From Clostridiales bacterium (GTDB lineage Bacteria > Bacillota > Clostridia > Lachnospirales > Lachnospiraceae): DNA of 64,000 bases. Below, piece by piece: positions 49,813 through 58,678 of this stretch; within the stretch, counting starts at the first letter, position 1; every line of letters begins with the position of its first letter. Below the pieces are notes generated by a model. The model worked only from the letters and a program-made list of their open reading frames with translations, was not told the origin of the DNA and searched no databases. The DNA is taken from the NCBI GenBank assembly GCA_018374355.1, contig JAHAFI010000015.1:1-64000 (forward strand), given 5' to 3'. The translations under genes and the position numbers were made by a program.

Positions 49813-51138
49813 TTGGCTGAACGGGAATGAGGCGGAGCTTCTGGCATTTAGTTTAATGGTAAAAGTAGTTCCGCCTCCCTTGGCATCACTGACAGAAATT
49901 GTACCTTTATGAGCATGGCATATCTCTTTGGCAATGGATAGACCAAGTCCAAAATGTTCTTTATTGTTGTGGGAGGCATTTGCCTGATAAAATTTGTCGA
50001 AAATTTTATCTTTGTCTGCATCGCTGATTCCGCAGCCATTGTCACGGACATAAATTGAATGTCTGGTACGGGAAGATTCCAGTCCCAGAGTAACCAGTCC
50101 TTTCGGCGGTGTATAAGTGAACGCATTGTCCAGAAGAATAATAATAACCTGTTCCATCCGCTGAGAATCACAGACGCACCAGAGTTCTGAAAAATCTTTG
50201 GTATCAAGGGTCAGAAGAATCTCTTTTTCTTCAGAAATCGGAAGATATTTTTGATAGACACGATTCAGCAATTCCGGAAGATTCACCGGGGCAAACTGAT
50301 AATTCAGGGATGACTGTTCCGCCTTTGAGAGAAAAAGAAGATCATTAATCAAGCGTTCCATCCGTTTAATTTCATCTCCCAGCATATGATAGAACCGATT
50401 AGCCTTTGCGGGTTCCGGACCGCTTTTTAAGATAGAAAGTCCTGTCTTGAATACAGCCAGCGGGGAGCGGAGCTCATGGGAAGCCAGAGCAATAAATTGT
50501 TTTTGCTTCTCCTGATTCTGAATCAATGGCTTCAGCGTATGGGCTGTAAAATAAAAAGAAAATACATACAATACGCCAATAGAGGCCAGCCAGATAAAAA
50601 AATAACAGATTCGCTGTCGGAAAACCTTTTGATTAAGACTGTCAAGAGAATGCAGATACAGATAATCAATGGAGGCAGAGTTTTTCTCAATACCGGAAGC
50701 CATCACAAGATAGGAATGGTCAGGGGTTTTATAGGAAAATGTTTTTTCCGTCAGACTGGAATCGTAGGTATAGACAGGCGACGAATCTGTGCCGTTTTCC
50801 TGACGAATCTGTTCCGCTTTTTTTTTGACTTTCCCAATCAGAGACATTTGAGAGTCTGTCAATAAAAGGGAGGACAGGGTGGAGGGATTTCCGTTTACTT
50901 CAATATAAAGGAGATCACTTCCGGACTGGATATTTTTTCCATACCATGCCCTGTCGATTTCACGGGAAGAAAGAAGATCAAAAGAAATTGCATTTGTTTT
51001 GAGTAAAAATAGTGCTTCTTCTTCATTTCGCATATTTTTTTCGGACAGCGACAGACAAATAAGAATAATAAGCAGTACGATACCGGATGTAATAAGACAG
51101 CAGATAAAAACCAATTTGTGATGAATTTTTCGAAACAT
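49810..51138 (-). CDS. Sensor histidine kinase of the propeller-SBP system
   Basis: A 442-residue kinase. Two membrane helices (residues about 10-32 and 183-205) enclose a 150-residue extracellular sensor region; the phosphoacceptor lies in LASHELRSPLAVF, followed by the N-box LLDNAFTYT, VRDNGCGI and HFGLGLSIAKE. No HAMP is obvious. It is the second gene of a minus-strand operon with its response regulator, 11 bases apart, and diverges from the transport operon at 52 kb that it probably controls. Confidence 0.92.
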   Translation of the reverse strand: MFRKIHHKLVFICCLITSGIVLLIILICLSLSEKNMRNEEEALFLLKTNAISFDLLSSREIDRAWYGKNIQSGSDLLYIEVNGNPSTLSSLLLTDSQMSLIGKVKKKAEQIRQENGTDSSPVYTYDSSLTEKTFSYKTPDHSYLVMASGIEKNSASIDYLYLHSLDSLNQKVFRQRICYFFIWLASIGVLYVFSFYFTAHTLKPLIQNQEKQKQFIALASHELRSPLAVFKTGLSILKSGPEPAKANRFYHMLGDEIKRMERLINDLLFLSKAEQSSLNYQFAPVNLPELLNRVYQKYLPISEEKEILLTLDTKDFSELWCVCDSQRMEQVIIILLDNAFTYTPPKGLVTLGLESSRTRHSIYVRDNGCGISDADKDKIFDKFYQANASHNNKEHFGLGLSIAKEICHAHKGTISVSDAKGGGTTFTIKLNARSSASFPFSQ

Positions 51139-51149
51139 AGTACAGTCCT

Positions 51150-51821
51150 TTATTTTTCAACAAGGCTATAGCCCTGACGGTGAATAGTGACAATCTGAAC
51201 ATTGGTATCCAGTTTTGACAGTTTCTTTCGCAGCAGATAAATATAATTATCCAGATTACCGTCTTCAATATCGGTATCGGCACCCCAGACATTTCCGATG
51301 ATCTGCCATCTGGTAAGTACCTGATTAGGATGACGGAAAAAATAGGCCATCAGAGCCGCTTCCCGTTCAGATAGAATCAGGGAGCCGTTTTTATAAAGCA
51401 GTTTGGATTCTTTTTCCGAAAACTGCAGATCTCCGAATTGAAGGAGGGAAGTCATGTTGTGTGAAAATCTGCGCATTACACTGCGGATACGCGCCATCAA
51501 CTCGCCAAAATCAAAAGGTTTGACAAGATAGTCATCAGCGCCGATATCGAGACAGTTGATTTTTTCGGAAGAGTCACCCAAAGCAGTAATAAAAATAACC
51601 GGGGTGAATATTTCTTTTTCGCGAATGCGTTTCAGCACGTCCTCTCCGGGAATACCGGGAAGCATCCGGTCAAGTAAAATCATATCATGCATATTTTCCA
51701 GTGCAAATCTCAGTCCTTCATTTCCGGTAGAACAGGTGTCCACGGAGAAGCCTTCAGCTTCCAGTCCATAAGTCAATAATTCGGCCAGACTGGTATCGTC
51801 TTCAATCAGTAATATCCTCAT
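51150..51821 (-). CDS. OmpR-type response regulator of the propeller-SBP system
   Basis: A 223-residue regulator: acidic pair ED/D at residues 7-9, phosphoacceptor Asp51 (MILLDRMLPGIPG), Lys in LVKPFDFGEL and a winged helix ending HRQGYSL. It is first in the minus-strand operon. The -10 TATAAT for this gene is at 51865-51860 and the operator half-sites lie immediately upstream, suggesting autoregulation together with control of the divergent operon. Confidence 0.92.
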   Translation of the reverse strand: MRILLIEDDTSLAELLTYGLEAEGFSVDTCSTGNEGLRFALENMHDMILLDRMLPGIPGEDVLKRIREKEIFTPVIFITALGDSSEKINCLDIGADDYLVKPFDFGELMARIRSVMRRFSHNMTSLLQFGDLQFSEKESKLLYKNGSLILSEREAALMAYFFRHPNQVLTRWQIIGNVWGADTDIEDGNLDNYIYLLRKKLSKLDTNVQIVTIHRQGYSLVEK

Positions 51822-51859
51822 AGAAATTCTCGCTTTCCTGATAATTAAATTCTTTACCT

Positions 51860-51963
51860 ATTATATCATGAAACGGGTTCACAGTTCCTCTAAGAATTCT
51901 CTAAACTTCTCTTTTTCGTTTAGAGAATTCTTAGAGGACTTTCTTTTACAGAGATGATATCAT
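51860..51963. promoter_or_regulatory. Divergent promoter region with a symmetric four-half-site operator
   Basis: A perfect 20-bp inverted repeat (arms 51887-51906 and 51918-51937, 11-base centre) contains two direct half-sites per arm: CTCTAA at 51888 and 51899, TTAGAG at 51920 and 51931, each pair 11 bases apart as expected for OmpR-family dimers. The minus -10 TATAAT (51865-51860) and the plus -10 TATCAT (51958-51963) each begin 22 bases beyond the outer half-site, so the two promoters mirror each other. Neither has a good -35, which fits activation by the bound regulator. Confidence 0.75.
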
Positions 51964-51996
51964 ATGAAGCATAATAAAGAAAGGCAGGAACTGAAA

Positions 51997-54333
51997 ATGA
52001 ACAGACAACGAATAAAAAAATGTTATATCAGTATTTTACTGATCTTGTCACTGACAATCTCTATGATGTTAACAGCATGTCAGAAGGGTCAGAAAGATCA
52101 GGATATGAAAGAAAATGGGAACAATTCGCAGACGGAAAATTCTACCGGCGGCACACAGACTGTAGCTTTGCAGGAAGGACGCTATATGGAAGAAAAAATA
52201 GAATTTCCGAACACATTGAAAAATTTGTATGATGTAAAAAAGAAAGACGGCGTTATACAGGTGGTGTTTGAAGGCGAACCCGGCAGTCTTTATTTTTACG
52301 AAAGCAGCGATCAGGGAAAGAACTGGCAGAGCAAAATAGAAATTGCTGCGGGAGGACTGCCGGAAGGTTACCGGGCGGCAGACGCCTGTATCGGAAATGA
52401 TGGAAGTGTAACTATTTCTGTAGGAAAAATGTCCGTAGATGCAGCAGCAGCAAACTTTCCCATAGGAAAGTATGAATATTATAGTTTTCCGGCAGATACC
52501 CAGACTCCTCAGCCGCTGAATCTGAATCTTCCGGAGGGAAATGAAAGCGCTCTTGAGAAAGGCTATGGCCTGACGAACCTTAAAATGTCAGAGGATCAGA
52601 CTCTTTATGGTACTTTGGAAGTAAGAGAAGGAGAATCCCATCAGTACACAGTATATGGTTTTAACATCACTGACGGAAGCAAGAAATGGGAAAAGAAAAC
52701 AGCTCAGGGGCAGTTTTCCTTATATGGTGACAGGATTTATCTGAATGAAAACGGAAAAAATGAAAGTGATACAGGCAAATCCATCAAGACATTAAACGCT
52801 CAGACCGGAGAAGAAATGGAGGATATGGTAATTCCTTCCGGTGTACTTTTTATGGAAAGCGTAGATCTGGATGAGACAAACCAGAAAATGTATTATGGCA
52901 ATAGCGAAGGAATCTTCGCCGTTGATTACGGGATGACCCTTCAGGAAAAATTGGTGGATGGGAAAATTACCGGATTAAGTGAACCGGGATACAATGTGTA
53001 TGGACTGTATATGCTCAGTGAAAAAGTATTTCTGGTATTTATGAGAAATAGTCAGGGGGAAGGTGTACAGGTTCTGCGCTACGAATATGACGGGGAGGTA
53101 TCTGTACAGCCGACAAATCAGCTTACCATCTATTCCCTGAAGGAAAACAGTGTTATGGATAAAATGGTTTTTGATTTTCAGAATCAGAACCCGGATGTCT
53201 TGGTAAATTATGAGGTTGGCATGAAAGGCCAGAATATTACATCCGTATCGGATGCAGTCAATATTCTGAATACAGAAATTATGGCGGGAAAAGGCCCGGA
53301 TGTGATTGTTTTAAATGGACTTCCTTGGGAATCTTACAGTGAGAAAGGTATCTTGAAGGATGTAAAACAGGAAGTAGCCGACCTGACAGGACAGGAAGAA
53401 TTTTTCACGAATCTGTTTTCTGCTTATCAGAAGAACGATGCACAGTATGCGATGCCGGTATCCTTTAAGATTCCGGTGATATTGGGAAAAGACTCCTCTG
53501 TAGAAAATATAAATTCTCTGGAGGGACTTGTGGAAGCGGCAAGCCAGTCAGGAGATATTCCCGCTTTTTACAGACGGGATCAGGCGCTTCTTCGTTATAT
53601 CACCAGTGTATGCTGGGATTCTGTACAGGAAGAAGGGCGTATTTCAAGGGATAATTTAAAACGTCTGCTGGAACTGACAAAGGCGATGAATGACCAGTTG
53701 AAAAACTATGAGGTTTTCAATAATATGATTTCTGATGATTGGGCATCTGATAAGACAGTTGATGTTTTTGAGGCAGATACACTGCTGGATATGTTTGGTA
53801 TCCGGGACGGTTTGGCAGCGATGGATTTGGGATATTTAAGCTATCTTAAAAACTATGCAGACATTTACAATCATCAGTTGACGATGGGGCATGTTTCAGA
53901 AAATGTATTCAGCCCTCTTCTGGTTGGTATCAATGCAAAAACCGCATCAGAGGATTTGGCGAAGCAGTTTTTGAATTTTATACTCAGCGCCGAGGAACAG
54001 GGAATTTTCTCCGGAAGCTCTTTTCCGACAATGATGAATCTGCCTGTGAATAAAAATGCATTCAAAAATATGACTCAGAAACCTTCAGATGAAGAGCTGG
54101 CAGCACAGACTGAAATATATCAGGCGATAGGTGAGGAATTTGTCTGGCCGGAGGAAACGTATTTTCAGCAGTTGGAAACGGAGATTACACAATTGACAAC
54201 TCCTTCTATGGAAGATTCTGTGGTGATTGATACGGTAGTAGAATGTGCATGGCCTTATATGAATGGAGAAAAGGATATTGAAACAGCAGTCAATGAAATT
54301 ACGCAAAAACTGGAATTGTATTTCGCGGAGTAA
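51997..54333 (+). CDS. Lipoprotein fusing a beta-propeller-like domain to a solute-binding domain
   Basis: A 778-residue membrane-anchored protein; lipobox LTAC puts the lipid on Cys28. Residues about 45-370 are made of repeated four-strand blades, including an Asp-box-like SSDQGKNW and PQQ/WD-like pieces (TVYGFNITDGSKKWEKK, GKSIKTLNAQTGEEM). From about 372 (LTIYSLKENSVMDKMVFDF) it is a type-1 solute-binding protein ending in TEITQLTTPS and a Tyr-rich helix. ATG 51997 follows AGGCAGGA and is chosen because ATG 51964 lies upstream of the predicted transcription start. Ligand unknown; it likely feeds the two permeases downstream. Confidence 0.85.
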   Translation: MNRQRIKKCYISILLILSLTISMMLTACQKGQKDQDMKENGNNSQTENSTGGTQTVALQEGRYMEEKIEFPNTLKNLYDVKKKDGVIQVVFEGEPGSLYFYESSDQGKNWQSKIEIAAGGLPEGYRAADACIGNDGSVTISVGKMSVDAAAANFPIGKYEYYSFPADTQTPQPLNLNLPEGNESALEKGYGLTNLKMSEDQTLYGTLEVREGESHQYTVYGFNITDGSKKWEKKTAQGQFSLYGDRIYLNENGKNESDTGKSIKTLNAQTGEEMEDMVIPSGVLFMESVDLDETNQKMYYGNSEGIFAVDYGMTLQEKLVDGKITGLSEPGYNVYGLYMLSEKVFLVFMRNSQGEGVQVLRYEYDGEVSVQPTNQLTIYSLKENSVMDKMVFDFQNQNPDVLVNYEVGMKGQNITSVSDAVNILNTEIMAGKGPDVIVLNGLPWESYSEKGILKDVKQEVADLTGQEEFFTNLFSAYQKNDAQYAMPVSFKIPVILGKDSSVENINSLEGLVEAASQSGDIPAFYRRDQALLRYITSVCWDSVQEEGRISRDNLKRLLELTKAMNDQLKNYEVFNNMISDDWASDKTVDVFEADTLLDMFGIRDGLAAMDLGYLSYLKNYADIYNHQLTMGHVSENVFSPLLVGINAKTASEDLAKQFLNFILSAEEQGIFSGSSFPTMMNLPVNKNAFKNMTQKPSDEELAAQTEIYQAIGEEFVWPEETYFQQLETEITQLTTPSMEDSVVIDTVVECAWPYMNGEKDIETAVNEITQKLELYFAE

Positions 54334-55162
54334 AAAAAACAATCTGAAATATTTTGCTTTTATCCTTCCCAGCCTTCTGGGGGTTTCAATTTTCGTGTTT
54401 GTTCCTTTTTTTGATGTCATTCGGAGATCTTTTACAGATGTTTCGGGAGAAATATTTACAGGTCTGGATAATTACAAAAATTTGGTGGGAAATACAGCAT
54501 TTATGATTGCAATGAAAAATACAGGGCGGTTTATAGCAGTTTGTGTTCCAACGCTGCTGGTTATATCGCTGGGGCTGGCAAACTTCATTTTTTTCGGAAA
54601 GTATCATTTTTTGAGAAAAATATGTCTGCTGCCCATGGCAGTGCCCATTGCGTCTCTGGTTTTCATATGGCAGATGGTGTTCCACAAATATGGACTGCTG
54701 AATTCATGGTTTCATCTGGATATCGACTGGATTCATTCTTCCTATGCGTTTTGGGTTCTGATTTTCAGCTTCCTATGGAAAAATACAGGGTATTATGTAG
54801 TCCTGTGGATTGCAGGACTTCAGGGGATTCCGGATAGTCTGTATGAGGCTGCTTCGGTGGACGGAGCAGGAGCAATGAGAAAATTTTGTCATATTACGAT
54901 GCCCGGGCTTATGCCTGTGGCATCCATGACCATCGTTCTCGCGCTGACAGGAAGTTTCAAATCCTACAGGGAAGCCTATCTTTTGGCAGGCGAATATCCG
55001 GATCAGAGCATTTACATGGTTCAGCATCTTTTTAATAACTGGTTTAGGGAAATGTCATTTGAAAAGATGGCTGCTTGTGCGGTGATTCTGGTCTGTATTT
55101 TCGGGGTGGCAGTTTATCCTTTCAGGAAGAAGGACGGTGATGAACTTGAAAAGTGTAGTTAG
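54293..55162 (+). CDS. Sugar-type ABC permease (MalF/UgpA class)
   Basis: A 289-residue permease with six helices, first YFAFILPSLLGVSIFVFVPFF. The EAA loop is LYEAASVDGAGAMRKFCHITMPGL. The start is uncertain: ATG 54293 lies 41 bases inside the previous gene with no clear ribosome binding site, ATG 54263 is also possible, and the fold only needs sequence from about 54330 on. Such overlap indicates translational coupling to the binding protein. No ATPase gene is present, so a shared one is presumed. Confidence 0.88.
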   Translation: MKLRKNWNCISRSKKNNLKYFAFILPSLLGVSIFVFVPFFDVIRRSFTDVSGEIFTGLDNYKNLVGNTAFMIAMKNTGRFIAVCVPTLLVISLGLANFIFFGKYHFLRKICLLPMAVPIASLVFIWQMVFHKYGLLNSWFHLDIDWIHSSYAFWVLIFSFLWKNTGYYVVLWIAGLQGIPDSLYEAASVDGAGAMRKFCHITMPGLMPVASMTIVLALTGSFKSYREAYLLAGEYPDQSIYMVQHLFNNWFREMSFEKMAACAVILVCIFGVAVYPFRKKDGDELEKCS

Positions 55163-55991
55163 TAAAAAAATCGTCTCGCTGATGATGGGACTGACGGGTG
55201 TTTTAATTTGCTTTCCGGTATTCTGGCTGTTGATCTGTTCCATTACGGGAAAACAGGAACTGGCACTTTATTTAAATGGGATTCTGGCGGGAAGCGGAAA
55301 GACATCGTTCTTTCTCTTTCCGTCTTTTCCCACGTTAAGAGGATATGTGGAAGTATTGCTGGATGAGCCGGAATTTTACGTTGTTTTCTGGAATTCCATC
55401 AAGCTGACTGCATGGATCGTGGCAGGGCAGATGGTAGTTGCTGTTCCGGCGGCTTTCGGATTTTCCCGATGGCGGGGGAGATGGAGCGGTATTGTCTTTT
55501 ACCTGTATATGCTGCTGATGCTTCTGCCTTTTCAGGTGACTATGCTTTCCAACTATCTGGTGATCGACGGATTGGGAATGATGGATACAGATTTTGCAGT
55601 GATACTGCCGGCAATATTTTCCACATTTCCGGTGTTTATCTTATACCGTTTCTTTTCGGCATTGCCGGAAGAAGTATTTGAAGCGGTTTCTCTGGATACC
55701 AGCAGTATTTTTCAGACATTCTGGTATGTCTGTGTGCCCATGGTCAAACCGGGAATTACAGCGGCGGTTCTGCTGGGAGTGATCGAATACTGGAATATGA
55801 TTGAACAGCCGCTGATGTTTTTGAAAACACCTTCCCGGTGGCCGTTTTCACTGTATATGCCGGTGATGAACGGAAGTAATATTCCTTATGTATTTGTATT
55901 TTCTTTTCTGGTGATGGTACCGATGATGGTGCTGATGGCACTGGGAAAGGATGATCTTGAAAATGGTATTGGAACGATGATTTCAAAATAA
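55140..55991 (+). CDS. Sugar-type ABC permease (MalG/UgpE class)
   Basis: A 283-residue permease partner. Six helices, with a MalG-like LLPFQVTMLSNYLVIDGLGMMDTDFAVILPAIFSTF segment and EAA loop EEVFEAVSLDTSSIFQTFWYVCVPMV, in which the usual Gly is replaced by Ser/Thr. ATG 55140 overlaps the previous gene by 23 bases and follows AAGAAGGA at 55126-55133. The substitution in the EAA loop and the ordinary size otherwise suggest a working but divergent permease. Confidence 0.88.
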   Translation: MNLKSVVSKKIVSLMMGLTGVLICFPVFWLLICSITGKQELALYLNGILAGSGKTSFFLFPSFPTLRGYVEVLLDEPEFYVVFWNSIKLTAWIVAGQMVVAVPAAFGFSRWRGRWSGIVFYLYMLLMLLPFQVTMLSNYLVIDGLGMMDTDFAVILPAIFSTFPVFILYRFFSALPEEVFEAVSLDTSSIFQTFWYVCVPMVKPGITAAVLLGVIEYWNMIEQPLMFLKTPSRWPFSLYMPVMNGSNIPYVFVFSFLVMVPMMVLMALGKDDLENGIGTMISK

Positions 55992-56015
55992 CGAATGAGC
56001 AGAGGTGACAGTAAG

Positions 56016-57740
56016 ATGAAAATTTTTCAGAATAAAAAAGCGGTTGTTCTGATGACATTTGCAGCGGGAATGATTGTCCTGACGATCGTGGCAAAAATAG
56101 CAGACTCTTATATGCTGCCGGAAGTAACCGCAGGGGATTTTGAACAGATGAGCCTGCAGTATCCGGTGAATATTTCAGGGGAGATAACATCACAGGGGAT
56201 AAAAACCGTGTACGGCACAGAAGATCTGAGAATCGGAGACATTAAGGTACAAGAGGGTGACCTGATAGAAATAGGGGATGTGCTCTTTACATATGACATG
56301 GCTTTTCTGGATGAGAAGATCAGTGATCTGGAGACGGAGATGGAGAAGCAGAAGCTTCAGATTGAGAGCGGGCAGAGCAGCCGGCAGATGCAGGAAAATA
56401 AGAAGAACCAGAGCATTCACAGAGCGAATAGGGATTATCAGGATACCGTGGAAGAAAATGCTGTGACACAGGCGGAAGCTTATCAGGATATGGAAGCGGC
56501 TAGGGTAAAGCTGGAGGAGCATATAAATAATCCGCCACAGATGCCGACGGAAGACAACACAAAAACGATGGTTCCGGATGAGGAAATTCTTCAGAACGAA
56601 ACGGAAGAAATTACCGGAAGCGGAGAGGAAACTGTGCAGGGTACAGCAGAAGAGACCACAGGAGGCGGAGAAGAAGCTGTGCAGAATACAGCGGAAGGAG
56701 CCGCCGGAAGCGGAGAAGAAGCCGTGCAGAGTACAGAGGAAGAAGCTATCGGAAGCGGAGAAGAAGCTTTACAGAGTGAAACAGAAGAAACTACCGGAGC
56801 CGGGGAGGAGACTGGACAGCCGGAAGATGGAGCGGGGCAGGAAGCAGAAACAGATCCTATGGAGGAGTGGAATGCCCGGATGGCAGAATGGGAGCAGGAA
56901 AAGGAAGCGCTGGAACAGGATTATGAGCAAAAGAAGCGGGCATATGAGGCTGCTGTGAGAACAGGAAATGAAAGTGAAAAAAATGCGCAGCGCCAGGTAG
57001 AGGATGCAAAAACGCCGCTGGAAAAAGATAATTCCATAAAATTGCAGGAGATAGACAAAGAAGATCTGGAAGAAAATCTGAATGTTTTGAAGCAGATAAA
57101 AGAAAGCGGCGGAAGCGTCTGCTCTGAGATCAGCGGAAAAGTTCAGCAGCTCAATGTAGGAATCGGTGACATCATCGGCACCGGTGTGGCTGTATTTCTG
57201 GAAGATTTCAGTCAGTCTTTTCAGTTTGAGGGAATAGCGGATGAACAGACGGCAGAACATTTAAAACAGGGCGATATCTGTACCATCAGACTGACGGATG
57301 ATCCCAGTGTATTTCTGGAAAATCAGGAAATTGACCGGATAACGGAAGTAAAAACAGAGATGGCGGGCGCAGGAGAGGGACAGGAAACGGCTGCAGGAAA
57401 TAAAATGTATCAGGTACGGTCAAAAATTCAGTCCGATCAGGTGAAAAAGTCCGGCAGAGCGCAGTTGGAACTGGTCACAGAGAGTAATATGTATCAGAAT
57501 TGTGTTCCGGTGTCAGCTTTGTATGGAAACAGCAGTGAGCAATATATTTTAATGGCGAAGGAAGAAGCCACCACTCTGGGTATGCAGACGGTTGTTGTGG
57601 AAGTTCCGGTGAAGGTTCTGGAAAAAAATGATACCTATGCAGCAGTGGAGGGAAGTTTTGAACAGAACAGCAAAGTAATTTTACGGGCAGGGAAGAGTAT
57701 TAGTGACGGTGAGAGGGTAAAGGTTGTAAAAGATAAATGA
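56016..57740 (+). CDS. HlyD/RND-type membrane-fusion adaptor with repeat linker
   Basis: A 574-residue adaptor anchored by one N-terminal helix (AVVLMTFAAGMIVLTIVAKIA). VQEGDLIEIGDVLFTYD is the first half of the lipoyl-like domain; coiled-coil helices follow (ISDLETEMEKQKLQIESG); residues about 196-268 are five tandem 15-residue Glu/Gly repeats; a second helix arm DYEQKKRAYEAAV leads back to the lipoyl second half SGKVQQLNVGIGDIIGTG and a beta barrel. No MacB-like permease is adjacent, so the partner is unclear. ATG 56016 follows AGAGGTGA at 56001-56008. Confidence 0.8.
   Translation: MKIFQNKKAVVLMTFAAGMIVLTIVAKIADSYMLPEVTAGDFEQMSLQYPVNISGEITSQGIKTVYGTEDLRIGDIKVQEGDLIEIGDVLFTYDMAFLDEKISDLETEMEKQKLQIESGQSSRQMQENKKNQSIHRANRDYQDTVEENAVTQAEAYQDMEAARVKLEEHINNPPQMPTEDNTKTMVPDEEILQNETEEITGSGEETVQGTAEETTGGGEEAVQNTAEGAAGSGEEAVQSTEEEAIGSGEEALQSETEETTGAGEETGQPEDGAGQEAETDPMEEWNARMAEWEQEKEALEQDYEQKKRAYEAAVRTGNESEKNAQRQVEDAKTPLEKDNSIKLQEIDKEDLEENLNVLKQIKESGGSVCSEISGKVQQLNVGIGDIIGTGVAVFLEDFSQSFQFEGIADEQTAEHLKQGDICTIRLTDDPSVFLENQEIDRITEVKTEMAGAGEGQETAAGNKMYQVRSKIQSDQVKKSGRAQLELVTESNMYQNCVPVSALYGNSSEQYILMAKEEATTLGMQTVVVEVPVKVLEKNDTYAAVEGSFEQNSKVILRAGKSISDGERVKVVKDK
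56601..56819 (+). repeat. 45-bp in-frame tandem repeat in the adaptor gene
   Basis: Five units: 56601-56642, 56643-56687, 56688-56732, 56733-56777 and 56778-56819 (42-45 bases each). The shared core is GGAAGCGGAGAAGAAGCNNTNCAG, and the encoded unit is TxExxxGSGEEAVQS. First and last units are 14 codons, the inner three 15. The linker sits between the two coiled-coil arms of the adaptor, where length changes would be tolerated. Confidence 0.88.
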
Positions 57741-58603
57741 TAAATATTCGCTGGAAATATGTGGGAGCATTTATGATAGGACTGTTTTTTCTGCTGAGTT
57801 TTTCAAAAGCAGTTTCTTGTCTGGCAGAGATGGACAGCAGGAATGAAAAATTTATGTTCATTTTTGAGGACAGCGAGACAGCAGAGGACTTGGCAGAAGG
57901 AAGTTCCTTTTATGGGATTGCCTGCGAAAGCCGGATAACGGAGGAAGAAAATTTAACGGAAGCCTCCGCAGACAGACAGGAGAGGGCAGGTTTGGTAGTG
58001 ATGAAGGAAATGGATTCCATGAGTTATCCCATAATCATGGATTATTTTCAGAACCATGACGGAAAGCTGGAAATGGATTTGCTGAAATGGGTGCAGAGGG
58101 CTGCGCTGCTTCTGTTTATTGGGGGAACTATCATTTTGTTTTTGACAGCACAGGGAAAGGAAAAAGGGAAAAGAAGCAAAGGGATCTGCAGCGGTGTACT
58201 GATTCTGATATGGCTGGTCTATATGAAATGCATCCCCGGATCCTTCCATTTTCCGGCGTGGGCATTTCCGGGAAAATGCTCCGACTTTGAAGGATGGAAG
58301 GAACTGGGAGAGTCCATAGGAAAGCAGATGTTTTCTATGAGACAATACAAATCTATAGAGGAAGTGGGACAATGCAGTGAGGCAATGTATGGAGCTTTGG
58401 GATTCCTTTTGCTGTCACTGGCGCTGCTTTTTCTGTATAGATTTTTATGTGCAAAGCTGCCCTATGAAATGCTGCTGCATATTGCATTGAGCGTGCTGGC
58501 AATGGGGATTTATATTTTTGGCTCGAATCCTCAGATGAAAGGAATCATTTATTTCTTCCCTTGTTATCTTTTGTCCGGAGAAATAACGAAAAGCAGTCTT
58601 TAA
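57737..58603 (+). CDS. Unrecognised membrane protein with extracellular domain
   Basis: A 288-residue protein. Helix 1 (VGAFMIGLFFLLSFSKAVSCL) is followed by about 90 extracellular residues with strand-rich acidic sequence, then helices near 122-140 (LLLFIGGTIILFLTA), 150-165 (GVLILIWLVYMKCIP), 220-240 (ALGFLLLSLALLFLYRFL) and 245-285. This one-helix, external domain, helix-bundle plan is reminiscent of FtsX-like or ABC-2 subunits, but no motif confirms it. The start overlaps the adaptor stop by four bases (ATGA), so they are translationally coupled and may form a complex. Confidence 0.7.
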   Translation: MINIRWKYVGAFMIGLFFLLSFSKAVSCLAEMDSRNEKFMFIFEDSETAEDLAEGSSFYGIACESRITEEENLTEASADRQERAGLVVMKEMDSMSYPIIMDYFQNHDGKLEMDLLKWVQRAALLLFIGGTIILFLTAQGKEKGKRSKGICSGVLILIWLVYMKCIPGSFHFPAWAFPGKCSDFEGWKELGESIGKQMFSMRQYKSIEEVGQCSEAMYGALGFLLLSLALLFLYRFLCAKLPYEMLLHIALSVLAMGIYIFGSNPQMKGIIYFFPCYLLSGEITKSSL

Positions 58604-58610
58604 GGAGGTT

Positions 58611-58644
58611 TCTTATAAAAATCTAACATATCTTTTGTTATAAT
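58611..58644 (+). promoter_or_regulatory. Response-regulator box and promoter, copy 1
   Basis: TCTTAT (58611-58616) and TCTAAC (58622-58627) are 11 bases apart within TCTTATAAAAATCTAACAT. The -10 TATAAT (58639-58644) begins 17 bases after the second half-site starts. There is no consensus -35, so the box replaces it. It drives the two-component gene pair starting at 58679. The same box occurs at 60492. Confidence 0.68.
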
Positions 58645-58678
58645 GGTAAGAATGAATTGAAAAATCAGGAGGATATTT

